A DNA stretch of 64,000 bases, taken from Sphingomonas populi (GTDB lineage: Bacteria > Pseudomonadota > Alphaproteobacteria > Sphingomonadales > Sphingomonadaceae). Made by a program: the position numbers and the translations under genes. Below, one piece after another: positions 16,053-24,484 of the stretch (positions within the stretch are counted from its first letter, which is position 1; each line of letters begins with the position of its first letter). The notes below the pieces were generated by a model that worked only from the letters and a program-made list of their open reading frames with translations, did not search any database and was not told where the DNA came from. The stretch lies in contig NZ_SGIS01000028.1 in NCBI RefSeq assembly GCF_004208535.1, positions 1-64,000 of the forward strand. Reading direction: 5' to 3'.

Positions 16053-17012
16053 CTAGAAGCGCACCACCGCCGCGCCCCAGGTGAAGCCGCCGCCCATCGC
16101 TTCGAGCACGAGCAGGTCGCCGCGCTTGATTCGCCCGTCGCGCACCGCCGTGTCGAGCGCGAGCGGCACCGAGGCCGCCGACGTGTTGGCGTGTTGATCG
16201 ACCGTGACGATCACCTTGTCGGGCGAGAGGCTGAGTTTCTTCGCGGTGGCATCAAGGATGCGGGCATTGGCCTGATGCGGCACCAGCCAGTCGATCGCGC
16301 TTGCCTCAAGCCCGGCGACCGCCATCGTCTCGGTGAGGACCGAGGCGAGATTGACGACGGCGTGGCGGAACACCTCGCGGCCCTTCATACGCAGCTTGCC
16401 GACGGTGCCGGTGGTCGAAGGACCGCCGTCGACATAGAGCATGCCATTGTGGCGGCCATCGGCGTGGAGCCGCACCGCCAGCACGCCGCGCGCGTCACTC
16501 TCCTGCGCTTCGAGCACGATCGCGCCGGCGCCGTCGCCGAACAGCACGCACGTCGCGCGGTCTTCCCAGTCGAGGATGCGGCTGAACGTCTCGGAGCCGA
16601 TCACCAGCGCACGCCGGGCCGAGCCGGCGCGGATCATGCTGTCGGCGACCTGCAGCGCGTAGAGGAAGCCCGAGCAGACCGCCGCCACGTCGAACGCGAC
16701 GCAATCATTGATGCCGAGCATCGCCTGCACCTTGGTGGCGCTCGACGGGAAGGTCTGGTCGGGCGTCGCGGTCGCCAGCACGATCAGGTCGATGTCCTGC
16801 GCGGCGACATCGGCGGCGGCGAGCGCGGCGCGGGCGGCATCGGCGGCGAGCGTCGCGGTGGTCTCGTCCGGGCCGGCGATGTAGCGGAAGCGGATGCCGG
16901 TACGCTCGACGATCCATTCGTCCGAGGTGTCGACGGTTTCGGCAAGCTGCGCGTTGGACACCCGGCGCGCCGGCAGCGCGGAGCCGGTCCCGGTGATGAC
17001 GGCGCGAATCAT
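16053..17012 (-). CDS. fabH: Beta-ketoacyl-ACP synthase III
   Basis: 319 residues. The catalytic triad is present: Cys113 in AAVCSGF, His246 in VPHQANARI and Asn276 in HANTSAASVP. The conserved TSDEWIVERTGI and FGDGAGAIVLE segments are also present. FabH condenses acetyl-CoA (or another short acyl-CoA) with malonyl-ACP to begin fatty acid synthesis in the cytoplasm. It follows plsX by 35 bp in a leftward operon, so phospholipid and fatty acid initiation enzymes are co-transcribed with ribosomal protein L32, as in many bacteria. Confidence 0.97.
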   Translation of the reverse strand: MIRAVITGTGSALPARRVSNAQLAETVDTSDEWIVERTGIRFRYIAGPDETTATLAADAARAALAAADVAAQDIDLIVLATATPDQTFPSSATKVQAMLGINDCVAFDVAAVCSGFLYALQVADSMIRAGSARRALVIGSETFSRILDWEDRATCVLFGDGAGAIVLEAQESDARGVLAVRLHADGRHNGMLYVDGGPSTTGTVGKLRMKGREVFRHAVVNLASVLTETMAVAGLEASAIDWLVPHQANARILDATAKKLSLSPDKVIVTVDQHANTSAASVPLALDTAVRDGRIKRGDLLVLEAMGGGFTWGAAVVRF

Positions 17013-17047
17013 GCTGTTTCCTTCAAGCGGCCTAGGGTGCGGCTCGG

Positions 17048-18091
17048 TCAGGCCGCTTTTGCTTCGAAATTGCCGAGATCCTCGGCGATACGGCGCGTGA
17101 GATCGTCGCGCACCATCTTGGCGGCGACGCCGATCGCGGTGGCGACGCCGATCTCGTTGGCGCCGCCGTGGCTCTTGAGCACCAGCCCGTTCAATCCGAG
17201 GAAGACCGCGCCATTATGGTTGTTGGGATCGAGATGGTGGCGCAGCAGGTCGGTCGCGGGCTTGGAGATCAGGAAGCCGATCTTCGAGCGCATCGAACTC
17301 TTGAACGCACGGCGCAGCAGATCGGCGACGAAGCGCGCGGTGCCCTCGGCGGTTTTCAGCGCGATGTTGCCGGAGAAGCCGTCGCACACGATGACATCGA
17401 CTTCGCCGCGCGACAGCCGATCGCCTTCGATGAAGCCGGTGAAGGTCATCGGCAAATGCGTCGCGAGGCGCAGCGTCTGCGCGGCGTCGCGAATCTCGTC
17501 GGTGCCCTTCTGGTCCTCGCTACCGATGTTGAGCAGCGCGACGCGCGGGCTTTGAAGCTCGAGCGTGGTGCGCGCATAGGCGGCGCCCATCACCGCGAAC
17601 TGGACGAGGTTGCGCGCGGTGCATTCGGTATTGGCGCCGAGATCGAGCACGACGACATCGTTCTCGCCGAGCGAGGGCAGCATCGCGGCGAGCGCGGGGC
17701 GGTCGATGCCGGGCATCGTCCGCAAGCTGAGCTTGGCCATAGCCATCAGCGCGCCGGTGTTGCCCGACGAGACGGCGGCGGCGGCGCGGCCCTGCTTGAC
17801 CATGTCGATGGCGACACCCATCGACGTCGTCTTGGCACGACGGATCGCCTGACTCGGCTTGTCGGACGATCCCACCACGCCGGGGGCGTGGACGATCTCC
17901 GAATGCGCGGTCAGGTTGGGATGGCTCTTCAGCCCCTCGGTGATCGCCGCCTCATCCCCGACGAGGATGAAGCGCAGGTCCAATCCCCGGCCTTCGAACT
18001 GACGACGCGCGCGTGCGACCCCGGCCAGCATCACTGCCAGCCCTTCGTCGCCACCCATCGCGTCAACGGCGATCCGGGAGCCGTTCGTCAC
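17048..18091 (-). CDS. plsX: Phosphate acyltransferase PlsX
   Basis: 347 residues from a GTG at 18091 preceded by GGGGGGCGAA. The N-terminus RIAVDAMGGDEG is the family signature, with further conserved lines VGDE, SVDSGNTGALMA-like (AAVSSGNTGALMAMAK), DLGANTECTARNLVQFA and DVIVCDGFSGNIALK. PlsX converts acyl-ACP and phosphate to acyl phosphate for PlsY, the first step of phosphatidic acid synthesis. The frame is open further upstream to 18160, but those residues are Arg-rich and include no conserved part, so GTG is preferred. It follows rpmF after 23 bp. Confidence 0.95.
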   Translation of the reverse strand: MTNGSRIAVDAMGGDEGLAVMLAGVARARRQFEGRGLDLRFILVGDEAAITEGLKSHPNLTAHSEIVHAPGVVGSSDKPSQAIRRAKTTSMGVAIDMVKQGRAAAAVSSGNTGALMAMAKLSLRTMPGIDRPALAAMLPSLGENDVVVLDLGANTECTARNLVQFAVMGAAYARTTLELQSPRVALLNIGSEDQKGTDEIRDAAQTLRLATHLPMTFTGFIEGDRLSRGEVDVIVCDGFSGNIALKTAEGTARFVADLLRRAFKSSMRSKIGFLISKPATDLLRHHLDPNNHNGAVFLGLNGLVLKSHGGANEIGVATAIGVAAKMVRDDLTRRIAEDLGNFEAKAA

Positions 18092-18114
18092 TTTCGCCCC
18101 CCGTTCCGCAGAGA

Positions 18115-18294
18115 TCAGCCTTCGACCGAGACGATCTCGCGGCCGTTGTAATGGCCGCACGAATTGCAGAGGTTATGCGGGCGCTTCAGTTCGCCGCAGT
18201 TCGGGCATTCCTGAAACGAATCGATGCTCAGTGCATCGTGAGCCCGGCGCATGCCGCGCTTGGACGGCGTAGTTTTTCTCTTGGGGACGGCCAT
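18115..18294 (-). CDS. rpmF: 50S ribosomal protein L32
   Basis: 59 residues beginning MAVPKRKTTPSKRGMRRAHD, the diagnostic L32 N-terminus. It continues with a zinc-ribbon: CPNCGELKRPHNLCNSCGHY, with four cysteines in CxxC pairs. This is therefore the zinc-binding form rather than the C-minus paralogue. First gene of the operon with plsX, fabH, ihfA and merR. The 128 bp upstream separate it from the desaturase gene, and any main promoter of the operon should lie there. Confidence 0.97.
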   Translation of the reverse strand: MAVPKRKTTPSKRGMRRAHDALSIDSFQECPNCGELKRPHNLCNSCGHYNGREIVSVEG

Positions 18295-18422
18295 TTCGGC
18301 GAAACCTTGTGCTTGTTGCGTGTTCGATTCGGGCAATTCGCCCGACCCAATAACCACACGACCGACGGTTGCACGTCAGCCGCGGTGGCACCAGCGGCCG
18401 AACGCATCGCGAAGCACCGCGC

Positions 18423-19352
18423 CTATAGCGATTCTTCGCGGCGTTGCAAGCTCGGCGTCAAATCTCGGCGTCGCGTGGGCAAGTCTTGCGGCGTACAAAT
18501 GTCGTGCGCCAAGCCCAGCCGTGCGAGCAAGCGAATCAGGGCGAAGCCGAAATCGCTCTGTCCGGCATAGAGGCCGATCCGAGCCGAACCGGGAAAGGCA
18601 TGGTGATTGTTATGCCACGCTTCGCCCATCGTCGGGATCGCGGCCCACGGCACATCATGGGCTTGCACGCCCGCATCCGCGACCAGCCATGTTTGCGGCC
18701 CCTGCCGGTGTGCGAGATGTCCGACCAGCCAATGGCCATGCACCGAAACCGCAACGCGGGCGCAAACGCCCCAGACGACGAACCCCCAACCGCCGATCAG
18801 CCATAGCACCAACGCGATGGGCAGTTGTTGGAGCATCCAGGTGCGTTCGAGAAACCGATACAACGGATCACGCCCGACTCGGCCCAGATCGTAGCGCGGC
18901 GGATTGGCGAGGATCAGGCGGCAGTGCAGTTGCCACACCGCATCACGCGCCCACGACCGGCGGTGCGCGAGATAATCGTGGCACTGCGGCTGGCGCTGCG
19001 CCCAATCGCGCAAATCGTGCGTCTTCATCATCCAGAACGGGCCGCTCATGCCCACCGCCGTTCCCGTCCACACCAGCACCCGCTCCAGCCAAAGCGGCGT
19101 GGTGAAGCTGCGATGGATCAGCAGGCGGTGGAACCCGACCGAGTGGCCGAGCAGCAAGCCCGCTCCGGTCAGACCGACGAACAGGACGATCGCCGCAGGG
19201 GTTGCGAAGAGCGGCCCCGCGATCAGCGTGACCGCGAGCATCCCGCCGTTCCAGAGGGAATGCAGCGGGTCCCATCTTACGACCCCGGCGACCGGATCGG
19301 CGCCGGGCGTTGCGACCAGCCAGTTGACGGCACAACGATCACGATCAGCCAT
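18423..19352 (-). CDS. Membrane fatty acid desaturase (acyl-CoA desaturase-like) with atypical second histidine box
   Basis: 309 residues with hydrophobic spans at about 34-66, 90-108 and 175-200. The first box is H75-RLLI-H80 (after GHSVGF) and the third is H247-NN-H250-H251. Between them, instead of the usual HxxHH, there is HDLRDW (His112), H125, H130 and later H205, H207, H212, H215. This gives enough histidines for a di-iron centre in an unusual arrangement. It should introduce a double bond into membrane acyl chains. The start at 19352 is preferred over 19415 because the latter overlaps the operator region. Divergent from an ArsR-type repressor that probably controls it. Confidence 0.82.
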   Translation of the reverse strand: MADRDRCAVNWLVATPGADPVAGVVRWDPLHSLWNGGMLAVTLIAGPLFATPAAIVLFVGLTGAGLLLGHSVGFHRLLIHRSFTTPLWLERVLVWTGTAVGMSGPFWMMKTHDLRDWAQRQPQCHDYLAHRRSWARDAVWQLHCRLILANPPRYDLGRVGRDPLYRFLERTWMLQQLPIALVLWLIGGWGFVVWGVCARVAVSVHGHWLVGHLAHRQGPQTWLVADAGVQAHDVPWAAIPTMGEAWHNNHHAFPGSARIGLYAGQSDFGFALIRLLARLGLAHDICTPQDLPTRRRDLTPSLQRREESL

Positions 19353-19366
19353 GACATCGCCTTTAT

Positions 19367-19380
19367 TAAGTGATAGCTTA
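19367..19380. promoter_or_regulatory. Operator-like half of a duplicated palindrome
   Basis: TAAGTGATAGCTTA: arms TAAG and CTTA with a 6-bp centre. It equals the site at 19401-19422 with the 8 middle bases removed. It lies 15 bp upstream of the desaturase start and is likely bound by the divergent ArsR-type protein. Confidence 0.45.
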
Positions 19381-19400
19381 ATTACTGAATACATATCTAG

Positions 19401-19422
19401 TAAGTGATTAGGCAATAGCTTA
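19401..19422. promoter_or_regulatory. 22-bp imperfect palindrome upstream of arsR-type gene
   Basis: Pattern TAAG-N2-ATT-N4-AAT-N2-CTTA, symmetric over 22 bp and ending 10 bp before the ArsR-type ATG at 19433. ArsR/SdpR repressors bind such AT-rich dyads. Its outer parts recur at 19367-19380, so the 80-bp gap has two related sites. Confidence 0.55.
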
Positions 19423-19432
19423 AATACGATCC

Positions 19433-19756
19433 ATGCAGCGAATCTTCGAAGCCCTGGCCTCCGCCGTCCGGCGAAAAATCCTCGCCTATCTGTCCAACGC
19501 GGAAATGACCGCCGGAGAGATCGCCGCGCGTTTCGAGATTTCGAAACCCGCAGTTTCCCAACACCTTACGATCCTGGAAAATGCGGGTCTCGTCGCAAGC
19601 GAGAAGCGCGGCCAATATGTCCACTACAGACTCATTGAGGATAATCTCGCGAACACGTTGAACGGCTACCTTCAGGAGGTCTGCCCGGTAGCGCGTCCGA
19701 TCAAGGCGGAAAGCGCACGCAAGCGACTCGAGCGGGATCACAATAGCGACGCGTGA
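19433..19756 (+). CDS. ArsR/SdpR-family transcriptional repressor
   Basis: 107 residues forming one winged helix. MQRIFEALASAVRRKILAYL is the first helix pair, then MTAGEIAARFEISKPAVSQHLTIL is the helix-turn-helix and VASEKRGQYVHYRL the wing. There is no CxC metal site in the recognition helix, so it belongs to the SdpR-like rather than the metal-sensing branch. What it responds to is unknown. A single cysteine (in EVCPVARP) near the end could be redox active. Divergent from the fatty acid desaturase with shared palindromes; the simple model is repression of both genes. Confidence 0.88.
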   Translation: MQRIFEALASAVRRKILAYLSNAEMTAGEIAARFEISKPAVSQHLTILENAGLVASEKRGQYVHYRLIEDNLANTLNGYLQEVCPVARPIKAESARKRLERDHNSDA

Positions 19757-19824
19757 GGCGCGCGTGCGTTGCAAGCCACCGAACACGGTGGCACAGCGCC
19801 GGCCTCTCATGAAAGGTTCGAATT

Positions 19825-20259
19825 GTGGCGCCTGTCCTGCTGCCGATCACGCTCACCGCCGTCGGTGGGGCGGGTATCATCAACTTCTGGCTGGCGGTTC
19901 GCACCGGGCTGATCCGGCGCCAGAGCGGTGTCGGGATCGGTGACGGCGGCAATGTGCCGCTGATCCGCCGGATGCGCGCGCACGCCAATTTCGTCGAATA
20001 TGCGCCGTTCGTACTGCTGTTGATCGCGCTGATCGAAGTGTCGATCGGCAGCCCGGTGTGGCTGTGGGCAGTGAGTTCGGTGTTCCTGATCGCGCGAATC
20101 GCGCATGCGCTCGGCATGGACGGGATGCCGGGCGGTCGCGAGGGCGGCACGTTCGTGACCTTCGCGGTGCTGCTCGGGCTGTCGGTGTATGCGGTGGCGT
20201 TGCCGTTCACCGGCGGCTTCGGACACGCGGCGACGGAGACGGTGATTCGGGTGCGGTGA
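19825..20259 (+). CDS. MAPEG family membrane protein
   Basis: 144 residues from a GTG at 19825 with AAAGG 9 bp upstream. Four membrane helices are visible, with the MAPEG signature after the first: RRMRAHANFVEYAPFVLLL. MAPEG proteins of bacteria are glutathione-dependent detoxification or peroxidase-like membrane enzymes; the Arg and Asn-Glu residues here match the glutathione-binding stretch. It follows the ArsR-type gene on the same strand after 68 bp and may be co-transcribed, but with its own start signal. Convergent with the MBL hydrolase. Confidence 0.88.
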   Translation: MAPVLLPITLTAVGGAGIINFWLAVRTGLIRRQSGVGIGDGGNVPLIRRMRAHANFVEYAPFVLLLIALIEVSIGSPVWLWAVSSVFLIARIAHALGMDGMPGGREGGTFVTFAVLLGLSVYAVALPFTGGFGHAATETVIRVR

Positions 20260-20269
20260 AGCGCCCGCG

Positions 20270-20929
20270 CTAGGCCGCCAGCGCCGCATCGCTCACATAG
20301 GGGTTGCTGGCGCGTTCCTGGGCGAAAGTGCTCATCTCGTTATGGCCGGGGATGAACGCAGTCTCGTCGCCGAGCGGCCACAGCTTGGTAACGATCGCGT
20401 CAAGCAGATCCTGGTGATTGCCCATCGGGAAATCGGTGCGGCCGATCGAGCCGGCGAACAGCACGTCGCCGACGATCGCCAGTTTCGAGGGCGCGTGGTG
20501 GAACACGACATGGCCGGGCGTGTGGCCGGGGCAGTGATATACGTCGAGCGTGAGGTTGCCGACGGTCACCGTGTCGCCCTCAGCCAGCCAGCGATCAGGC
20601 TCGAACGGGGTGCCGGGCACGCCGTAATTGCGGCCATCATCGGCGAGGCGGGCGATCCAGAAGCGGTCCGCCTCGTGCGGCCCTTCGATCGGCACGCCGA
20701 GTTCCTGTGCGAACGGCGCGGCGGACCCGCAATGGTCGATATGGCCGTGGGTGACGAGGATCTTCTCGACCGTAACCCCGTGCTGCGCCGCCGCCGCGCG
20801 CAATTTGGGCAGGTCGCCACCGGGATCGACGAACGCGCCGCGCATCGTTTCGGTACACCAGAACAGGGTGCAATTCTGCTGGAGCGGCGTGACCGGGACG
20901 ATCGTCGCGCGGAGAGGGGGATTGGCCAT
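20270..20929 (-). CDS. MBL-fold metallo-hydrolase (glyoxalase II-like)
   Basis: 219 residues. The metal motif T-H61-G-H63-I-D65-H66 is complete. Further ligands are likely in HCPGHTPGHVVF and GHNEMSTFAQE, and GDVLFAGSIGRTDFP carries the bridging Asp. This set is that of the GloB-like subgroup of hydroxyacylglutathione hydrolases and related thioester hydrolases. The first residues MANPPLRATIVPVTPLQQNC are typical, so the start at 20929 is taken; the open frame continues to 20983. Substrate not certain. Single gene between convergent MAPEG and divergent pabB. Confidence 0.9.
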   Translation of the reverse strand: MANPPLRATIVPVTPLQQNCTLFWCTETMRGAFVDPGGDLPKLRAAAAQHGVTVEKILVTHGHIDHCGSAAPFAQELGVPIEGPHEADRFWIARLADDGRNYGVPGTPFEPDRWLAEGDTVTVGNLTLDVYHCPGHTPGHVVFHHAPSKLAIVGDVLFAGSIGRTDFPMGNHQDLLDAIVTKLWPLGDETAFIPGHNEMSTFAQERASNPYVSDAALAA

Positions 20930-21015
20930 AGCGCGGCAGATAGAAGCCTTGGGAAAAGCGAACAAGAGCCGGGGCTTGCCCATGAGGGCATAACCGCTGC
21001 ATCTGTGGGCGGGAT

Positions 21016-22791
21016 ATGCTGCCGCTTGACGCCCCTTTCGTCCTCCTCGACGACGCTAGCGATGCCGGCGGGGGCGCGCGGCTGTATCGTGACCCGGTGC
21101 GGATCGTGGTGGCGCATCGTGTCGCCGAGGTCTGGCCGGCGCTGGAGGCGGTGCGGGCGGGCCAGCGCGACGGGCTGCATGCCGCCGGCTATCTCGCCTA
21201 TGAGGCGGCGGCGGCGTTCGAGCCGGTGCTGGGCGTGCCGTCCGAGACGGATACGCCGTTGCTGTGGTTCGGGCTGTTCGAACGCTGGGACGATGTCGCC
21301 GACGTGGCCGCGTTGCTGCCCGATCCGGCGGGGGCGTGGATCGGCGCGCCGGTGCCGGCGATCGGTTTCGCCGACTATGCAGCGCGGTTCGACCGGGTGC
21401 GCGAGTGGATCGTGGCGGGCGATATTTATCAGGCCAACCTCACCTACCCCGCGACCGTGCCGGTGCAGGGCGACCGCCGCGCGGTGTACGCGCAACTGCG
21501 CGGGCGCGCGAAGGGCGGGTTCGGCGCGCTGGTGAACGACGGTGCGCGCTGGCTGCTGTCGCTGTCGCCCGAATCGTTCTTTGCGCTGTCGGGGCGCGAT
21601 CTGCGCTGCCGGCCGATGAAAGGCACCGCGCGGCGTGGCGCGACGCGCGGCGAGGACGATTCGCTCGCCGCAGGCCTCGCCGCCGATCCCAAGCAGCGCG
21701 CCGAAAATTTGATGATCGTCGATCTGATGCGCAATGATCTCGCCCGCGTCGCCGTGGCCGGCAGTGTCGCGGTGCCCGATCTGTTCACGGTCGAACGCTA
21801 TCCGACGCTCCACCAGCTCGTATCGACCGTCACCGCCGAGCTTGCCGAAGGGCGCGACGCGGTCGACGTGCTGGCGGCGCTGTTCCCGTGCGGATCGATC
21901 ACCGGCGCGCCCAAGCTGCGTGCGATGGCGGTGATCGGCGACGTCGAACAGGCGCGCCGCGATGTCTATACCGGCGCGATCGGGCGGATCGACGCGGATG
22001 GCGACGCCGCGTTCAACGTCGCGATCCGCACGCTGACGCTGGCGGATGGCGCGGAGACCGCCACGTTCGGGGTGGGCGGCGGCATCGTCGCCGATTCACG
22101 CGTGGGCGACGAATGGGCGGAGACTCGCACCAAGAGCTCGTTCGTCGCCACGCCCGGCCCCGGTTTCGACCTGATCGAGACGATGAAGTTCGAGTCCCTG
22201 ACCGGGGTGGCGCAGCTCGAACGCCATCTCGCGCGGTTGCGGGCGAGCGCCGCCGCGTTCGGCTTCGCGTTCGATCACCATAATGCGCGCAACGAGCTTC
22301 AGGCGGCGACCTTCCGCTTGCGCGAACCGCGCCGGCTGCGGCTGCTGCTTGCGAAGAGCGGCGCGATCGCGATCGAGGTGTCGCCGCTGCCGCCCATGCC
22401 GAGCGGGCCGGTGCCGGTCGCGATCGTGCCGCTGCCGGTCGACCGCCACGATTTCCGGCTGCGCCACAAGACCACCGATCGCGGCTTCTACGACCAGGCC
22501 CGCGCCGCATCGGGCGCATTCGAAGTGGTGTTCGCCGATCCTTCCGGCGCGCTGACCGAGGGGAGTTTCACCACGCTGTTCGCCCCGCGCGGCGGCGTGC
22601 TGGTGACGCCACCGCTGGCACGCGGGCTGCTGCCCGGCGTGCTGCGCAAGACGCTGATCGCCGAGGGCAAGGCGATCGAGGGCGAACTGACCGCCGCCGA
22701 TCTCGCGGGCGGCTTCTTCATCGGCAACGCGCTGCGCGGGCTGATTCCGGCGGTCGTAACGGTTGCGAAAGGCGCAAAGGCGGGTCTATAG
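21016..22791 (+). CDS. pabB: Aminodeoxychorismate synthase component I fused to class IV aminotransferase (PabB-PabC)
   Basis: 591 residues. Residues about 1-370 are a chorismate-binding enzyme of the PabB type, marked by Lys202 in RPMKGTARRG (PabB has Lys where TrpE has Ala), then MLVDLMRND-like (IVDLMRNDLARV) and the TxRTxTL line. Residues about 385-590 are a class IV PLP-dependent aminotransferase with the Schiff-base Lys at about 485 (RHKTTDRGFY) and the SxFxxF-type loop near the end. The fusion would make 4-amino-4-deoxychorismate and then split it to 4-aminobenzoate for folate. The glutamine amidotransferase PabA is not in the window. Confidence 0.92.
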   Translation: MLPLDAPFVLLDDASDAGGGARLYRDPVRIVVAHRVAEVWPALEAVRAGQRDGLHAAGYLAYEAAAAFEPVLGVPSETDTPLLWFGLFERWDDVADVAALLPDPAGAWIGAPVPAIGFADYAARFDRVREWIVAGDIYQANLTYPATVPVQGDRRAVYAQLRGRAKGGFGALVNDGARWLLSLSPESFFALSGRDLRCRPMKGTARRGATRGEDDSLAAGLAADPKQRAENLMIVDLMRNDLARVAVAGSVAVPDLFTVERYPTLHQLVSTVTAELAEGRDAVDVLAALFPCGSITGAPKLRAMAVIGDVEQARRDVYTGAIGRIDADGDAAFNVAIRTLTLADGAETATFGVGGGIVADSRVGDEWAETRTKSSFVATPGPGFDLIETMKFESLTGVAQLERHLARLRASAAAFGFAFDHHNARNELQAATFRLREPRRLRLLLAKSGAIAIEVSPLPPMPSGPVPVAIVPLPVDRHDFRLRHKTTDRGFYDQARAASGAFEVVFADPSGALTEGSFTTLFAPRGGVLVTPPLARGLLPGVLRKTLIAEGKAIEGELTAADLAGGFFIGNALRGLIPAVVTVAKGAKAGL

Positions 22792-22824
22792 CCGCGCCGC
22801 TTTCCCTATAGAGGCGTCTTTCTC

Positions 22825-24024
22825 ATGCACCCATCCGCCGCGCTCGCTCGCATCAAGCCCTCGCCCACGCTCGCGATCACCACGCGCGTGCAGGAACTGA
22901 AGCGCGCCGGCGTCGATGTGATCGGTCTGGGCGCCGGTGAACCCGATTTCGACACGCCGGATTTCATCAAGGAAGCCGGCATCAAGGCGATCCGCGACGG
23001 GCAGACCAAATATACCAACGTCGATGGCACGCCCGAGCTGAAGGACGCGATCGCGCAGAAATATTTGCGCGACAACGGCCTGACCTACACGCGCGACCAG
23101 ATCAGCGTGAATTCGGGCGGCAAGCACACCCTGTTCAACGCGATGGTGGCGACGCTCGACGCGGGCGACGAGGTGGTGATTCCGGCGCCCTATTGGGTGA
23201 GCTACCCCGATGTCGTGCTGTTCGCGGGCGGCACGCCGGTGTTCGTGGCGGCGGGCGCCGACCAGAATTACAAGATCACCCCGGCACAGCTCGACGCGGC
23301 GATCACGCCGAAGACCAAGTGGGTGATCCTCAACTCGCCGTCGAACCCGACCGGCGCCGCCTATAGCGAGGCCGAGCTGAAGGCGCTGGGCGCGGTGCTG
23401 GAGGCGCATCCGCATGTGTGGATCTTCGCCGACGACATGTACGAGCATATCCTGTTCGACGATTTCAAGTTCACCACGATCGCGCAGGTCTGCCCGTCGC
23501 TGTACGAGCGCACGCTGACCGCCAACGGCTGTTCGAAGGCCTATGCGATGACCGGCTGGCGGATCGGCTTCGCCGGCGGCGCGCCGTGGCTGATCAAGGC
23601 GATGTCGAAGCTGCAATCGCAATCGACCAGCAACCCGTGCTCGATCGCGCAGGCCGCGTCTGTCGCCGCCCTGAGCGGCGACCAGGGTTTCCTCAAGGAC
23701 AATTCCGCGCTGTTCCAGCGCCGCCGCGATCTGGTCGTGGGGATGCTCAATCAGGCGGAGGGCATCACCTGCCCGCTACCCGAGGGCGCGTTCTATGTGT
23801 ATCCCGAGATCTCGGGCCTGATCGGCAAGAGCACGCCCGGCGGCAAGCGGATCGAGACCGATGAGGATTTCGTCGGCTATCTGCTCGACGATGCCAAGGT
23901 CGCGGCGGTGCAGGGCGCGGCGTTCGGACTCTCGCCGGCGATGCGGATCAGCTACGCCACCAGCGACGAACTGCTGATCAAGGCGTGCACGCGGATTCAG
24001 GAGGCGTGCGCGGCGTTGCGCTGA
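22825..24024 (+). CDS. Aspartate/tyrosine/aromatic-type aminotransferase, class I (AatA-like)
   Basis: 399 residues of a fold-type I PLP enzyme. Conserved points are GLGAGEPDFDTPDFIK, KYTNVDGTPELKDAI, the NSPSNPTGAAYS line, and Lys238 in GCSKAYAMTGWRIGF, which binds PLP. The N-terminus and length fit the bacterial subgroup Ib aspartate aminotransferases of alphaproteobacteria, some of which also use prephenate. It would convert oxaloacetate and glutamate to aspartate and 2-oxoglutarate in the cytoplasm. It lies 33 bp after pabB and may be co-transcribed. Confidence 0.93.
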   Translation: MHPSAALARIKPSPTLAITTRVQELKRAGVDVIGLGAGEPDFDTPDFIKEAGIKAIRDGQTKYTNVDGTPELKDAIAQKYLRDNGLTYTRDQISVNSGGKHTLFNAMVATLDAGDEVVIPAPYWVSYPDVVLFAGGTPVFVAAGADQNYKITPAQLDAAITPKTKWVILNSPSNPTGAAYSEAELKALGAVLEAHPHVWIFADDMYEHILFDDFKFTTIAQVCPSLYERTLTANGCSKAYAMTGWRIGFAGGAPWLIKAMSKLQSQSTSNPCSIAQAASVAALSGDQGFLKDNSALFQRRRDLVVGMLNQAEGITCPLPEGAFYVYPEISGLIGKSTPGGKRIETDEDFVGYLLDDAKVAAVQGAAFGLSPAMRISYATSDELLIKACTRIQEACAALR

Positions 24025-24117
24025 CCGTTCGCCGAACGGTTGGGGGTAGTAAAAAAGGGGTTGGCCATCACGACCCCCTTGCCCTTCCCCCGCGCGATGC
24101 CATATTTTCGCTTCGCC

Positions 24118-24471
24118 ATGATCGACACACCCACACCCACGACGATGGCCGAGCATACGAACGGCGATGACGATGGCACCGGCCTCGGTGTCGCGACTCG
24201 CACGCGTGCCCGCACCAAACAGCCGACGCCTTACCGCGTCCTGCTACTCAACGACGATTACACGCCGATGGAGTTCGTCGTGCTCGTGCTCCAGCGCTTC
24301 TTCCGCATGGACATGGAGGCAGCGACTCGGGTGATGCTCCACGTCCACCAGAAGGGCGTCGGGGTGTGCGGCATCTTCAGCTTCGAGGTGGCCGAGACCA
24401 AGGTCGCGCAGGTGACCGAGTTCGCGCGGCAGAACCAGCATCCGCTGCAATGCATGCTGGAGAAGGCGTAG
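24118..24471 (+). CDS. clpS: ATP-dependent Clp protease adaptor ClpS
   Basis: 117 residues. The ClpS core begins at about 38 with PTPYRVLLLNDDYTPMEFVV, whose NDDYTPM is the N-degron binding site, followed by HQKGVGVCGIFSFEVAETK. It delivers N-end-rule substrates to ClpA/ClpP. The N-terminal tail (MIDTPTPTTMAEHTNG) is disordered, as in the family, where it enters the ClpA pore. Start is ambiguous: ATG 24118 or ATG 24145, neither with a strong ribosome binding site. No clpA follows; next is a repeat and then a leftward gene. Confidence 0.95.
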   Translation: MIDTPTPTTMAEHTNGDDDGTGLGVATRTRARTKQPTPYRVLLLNDDYTPMEFVVLVLQRFFRMDMEAATRVMLHVHQKGVGVCGIFSFEVAETKVAQVTEFARQNQHPLQCMLEKA

Positions 24472-24484
24472 TCTCTTGCCTTGA

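Noticed and set aside
21016..22791. Anthranilate synthase (TrpE) instead of PabB
   Set aside because: The residue in the MKGT motif is Lys (PabB) rather than the Ala of TrpE, and the class IV aminotransferase half fits aminobenzoate synthesis.
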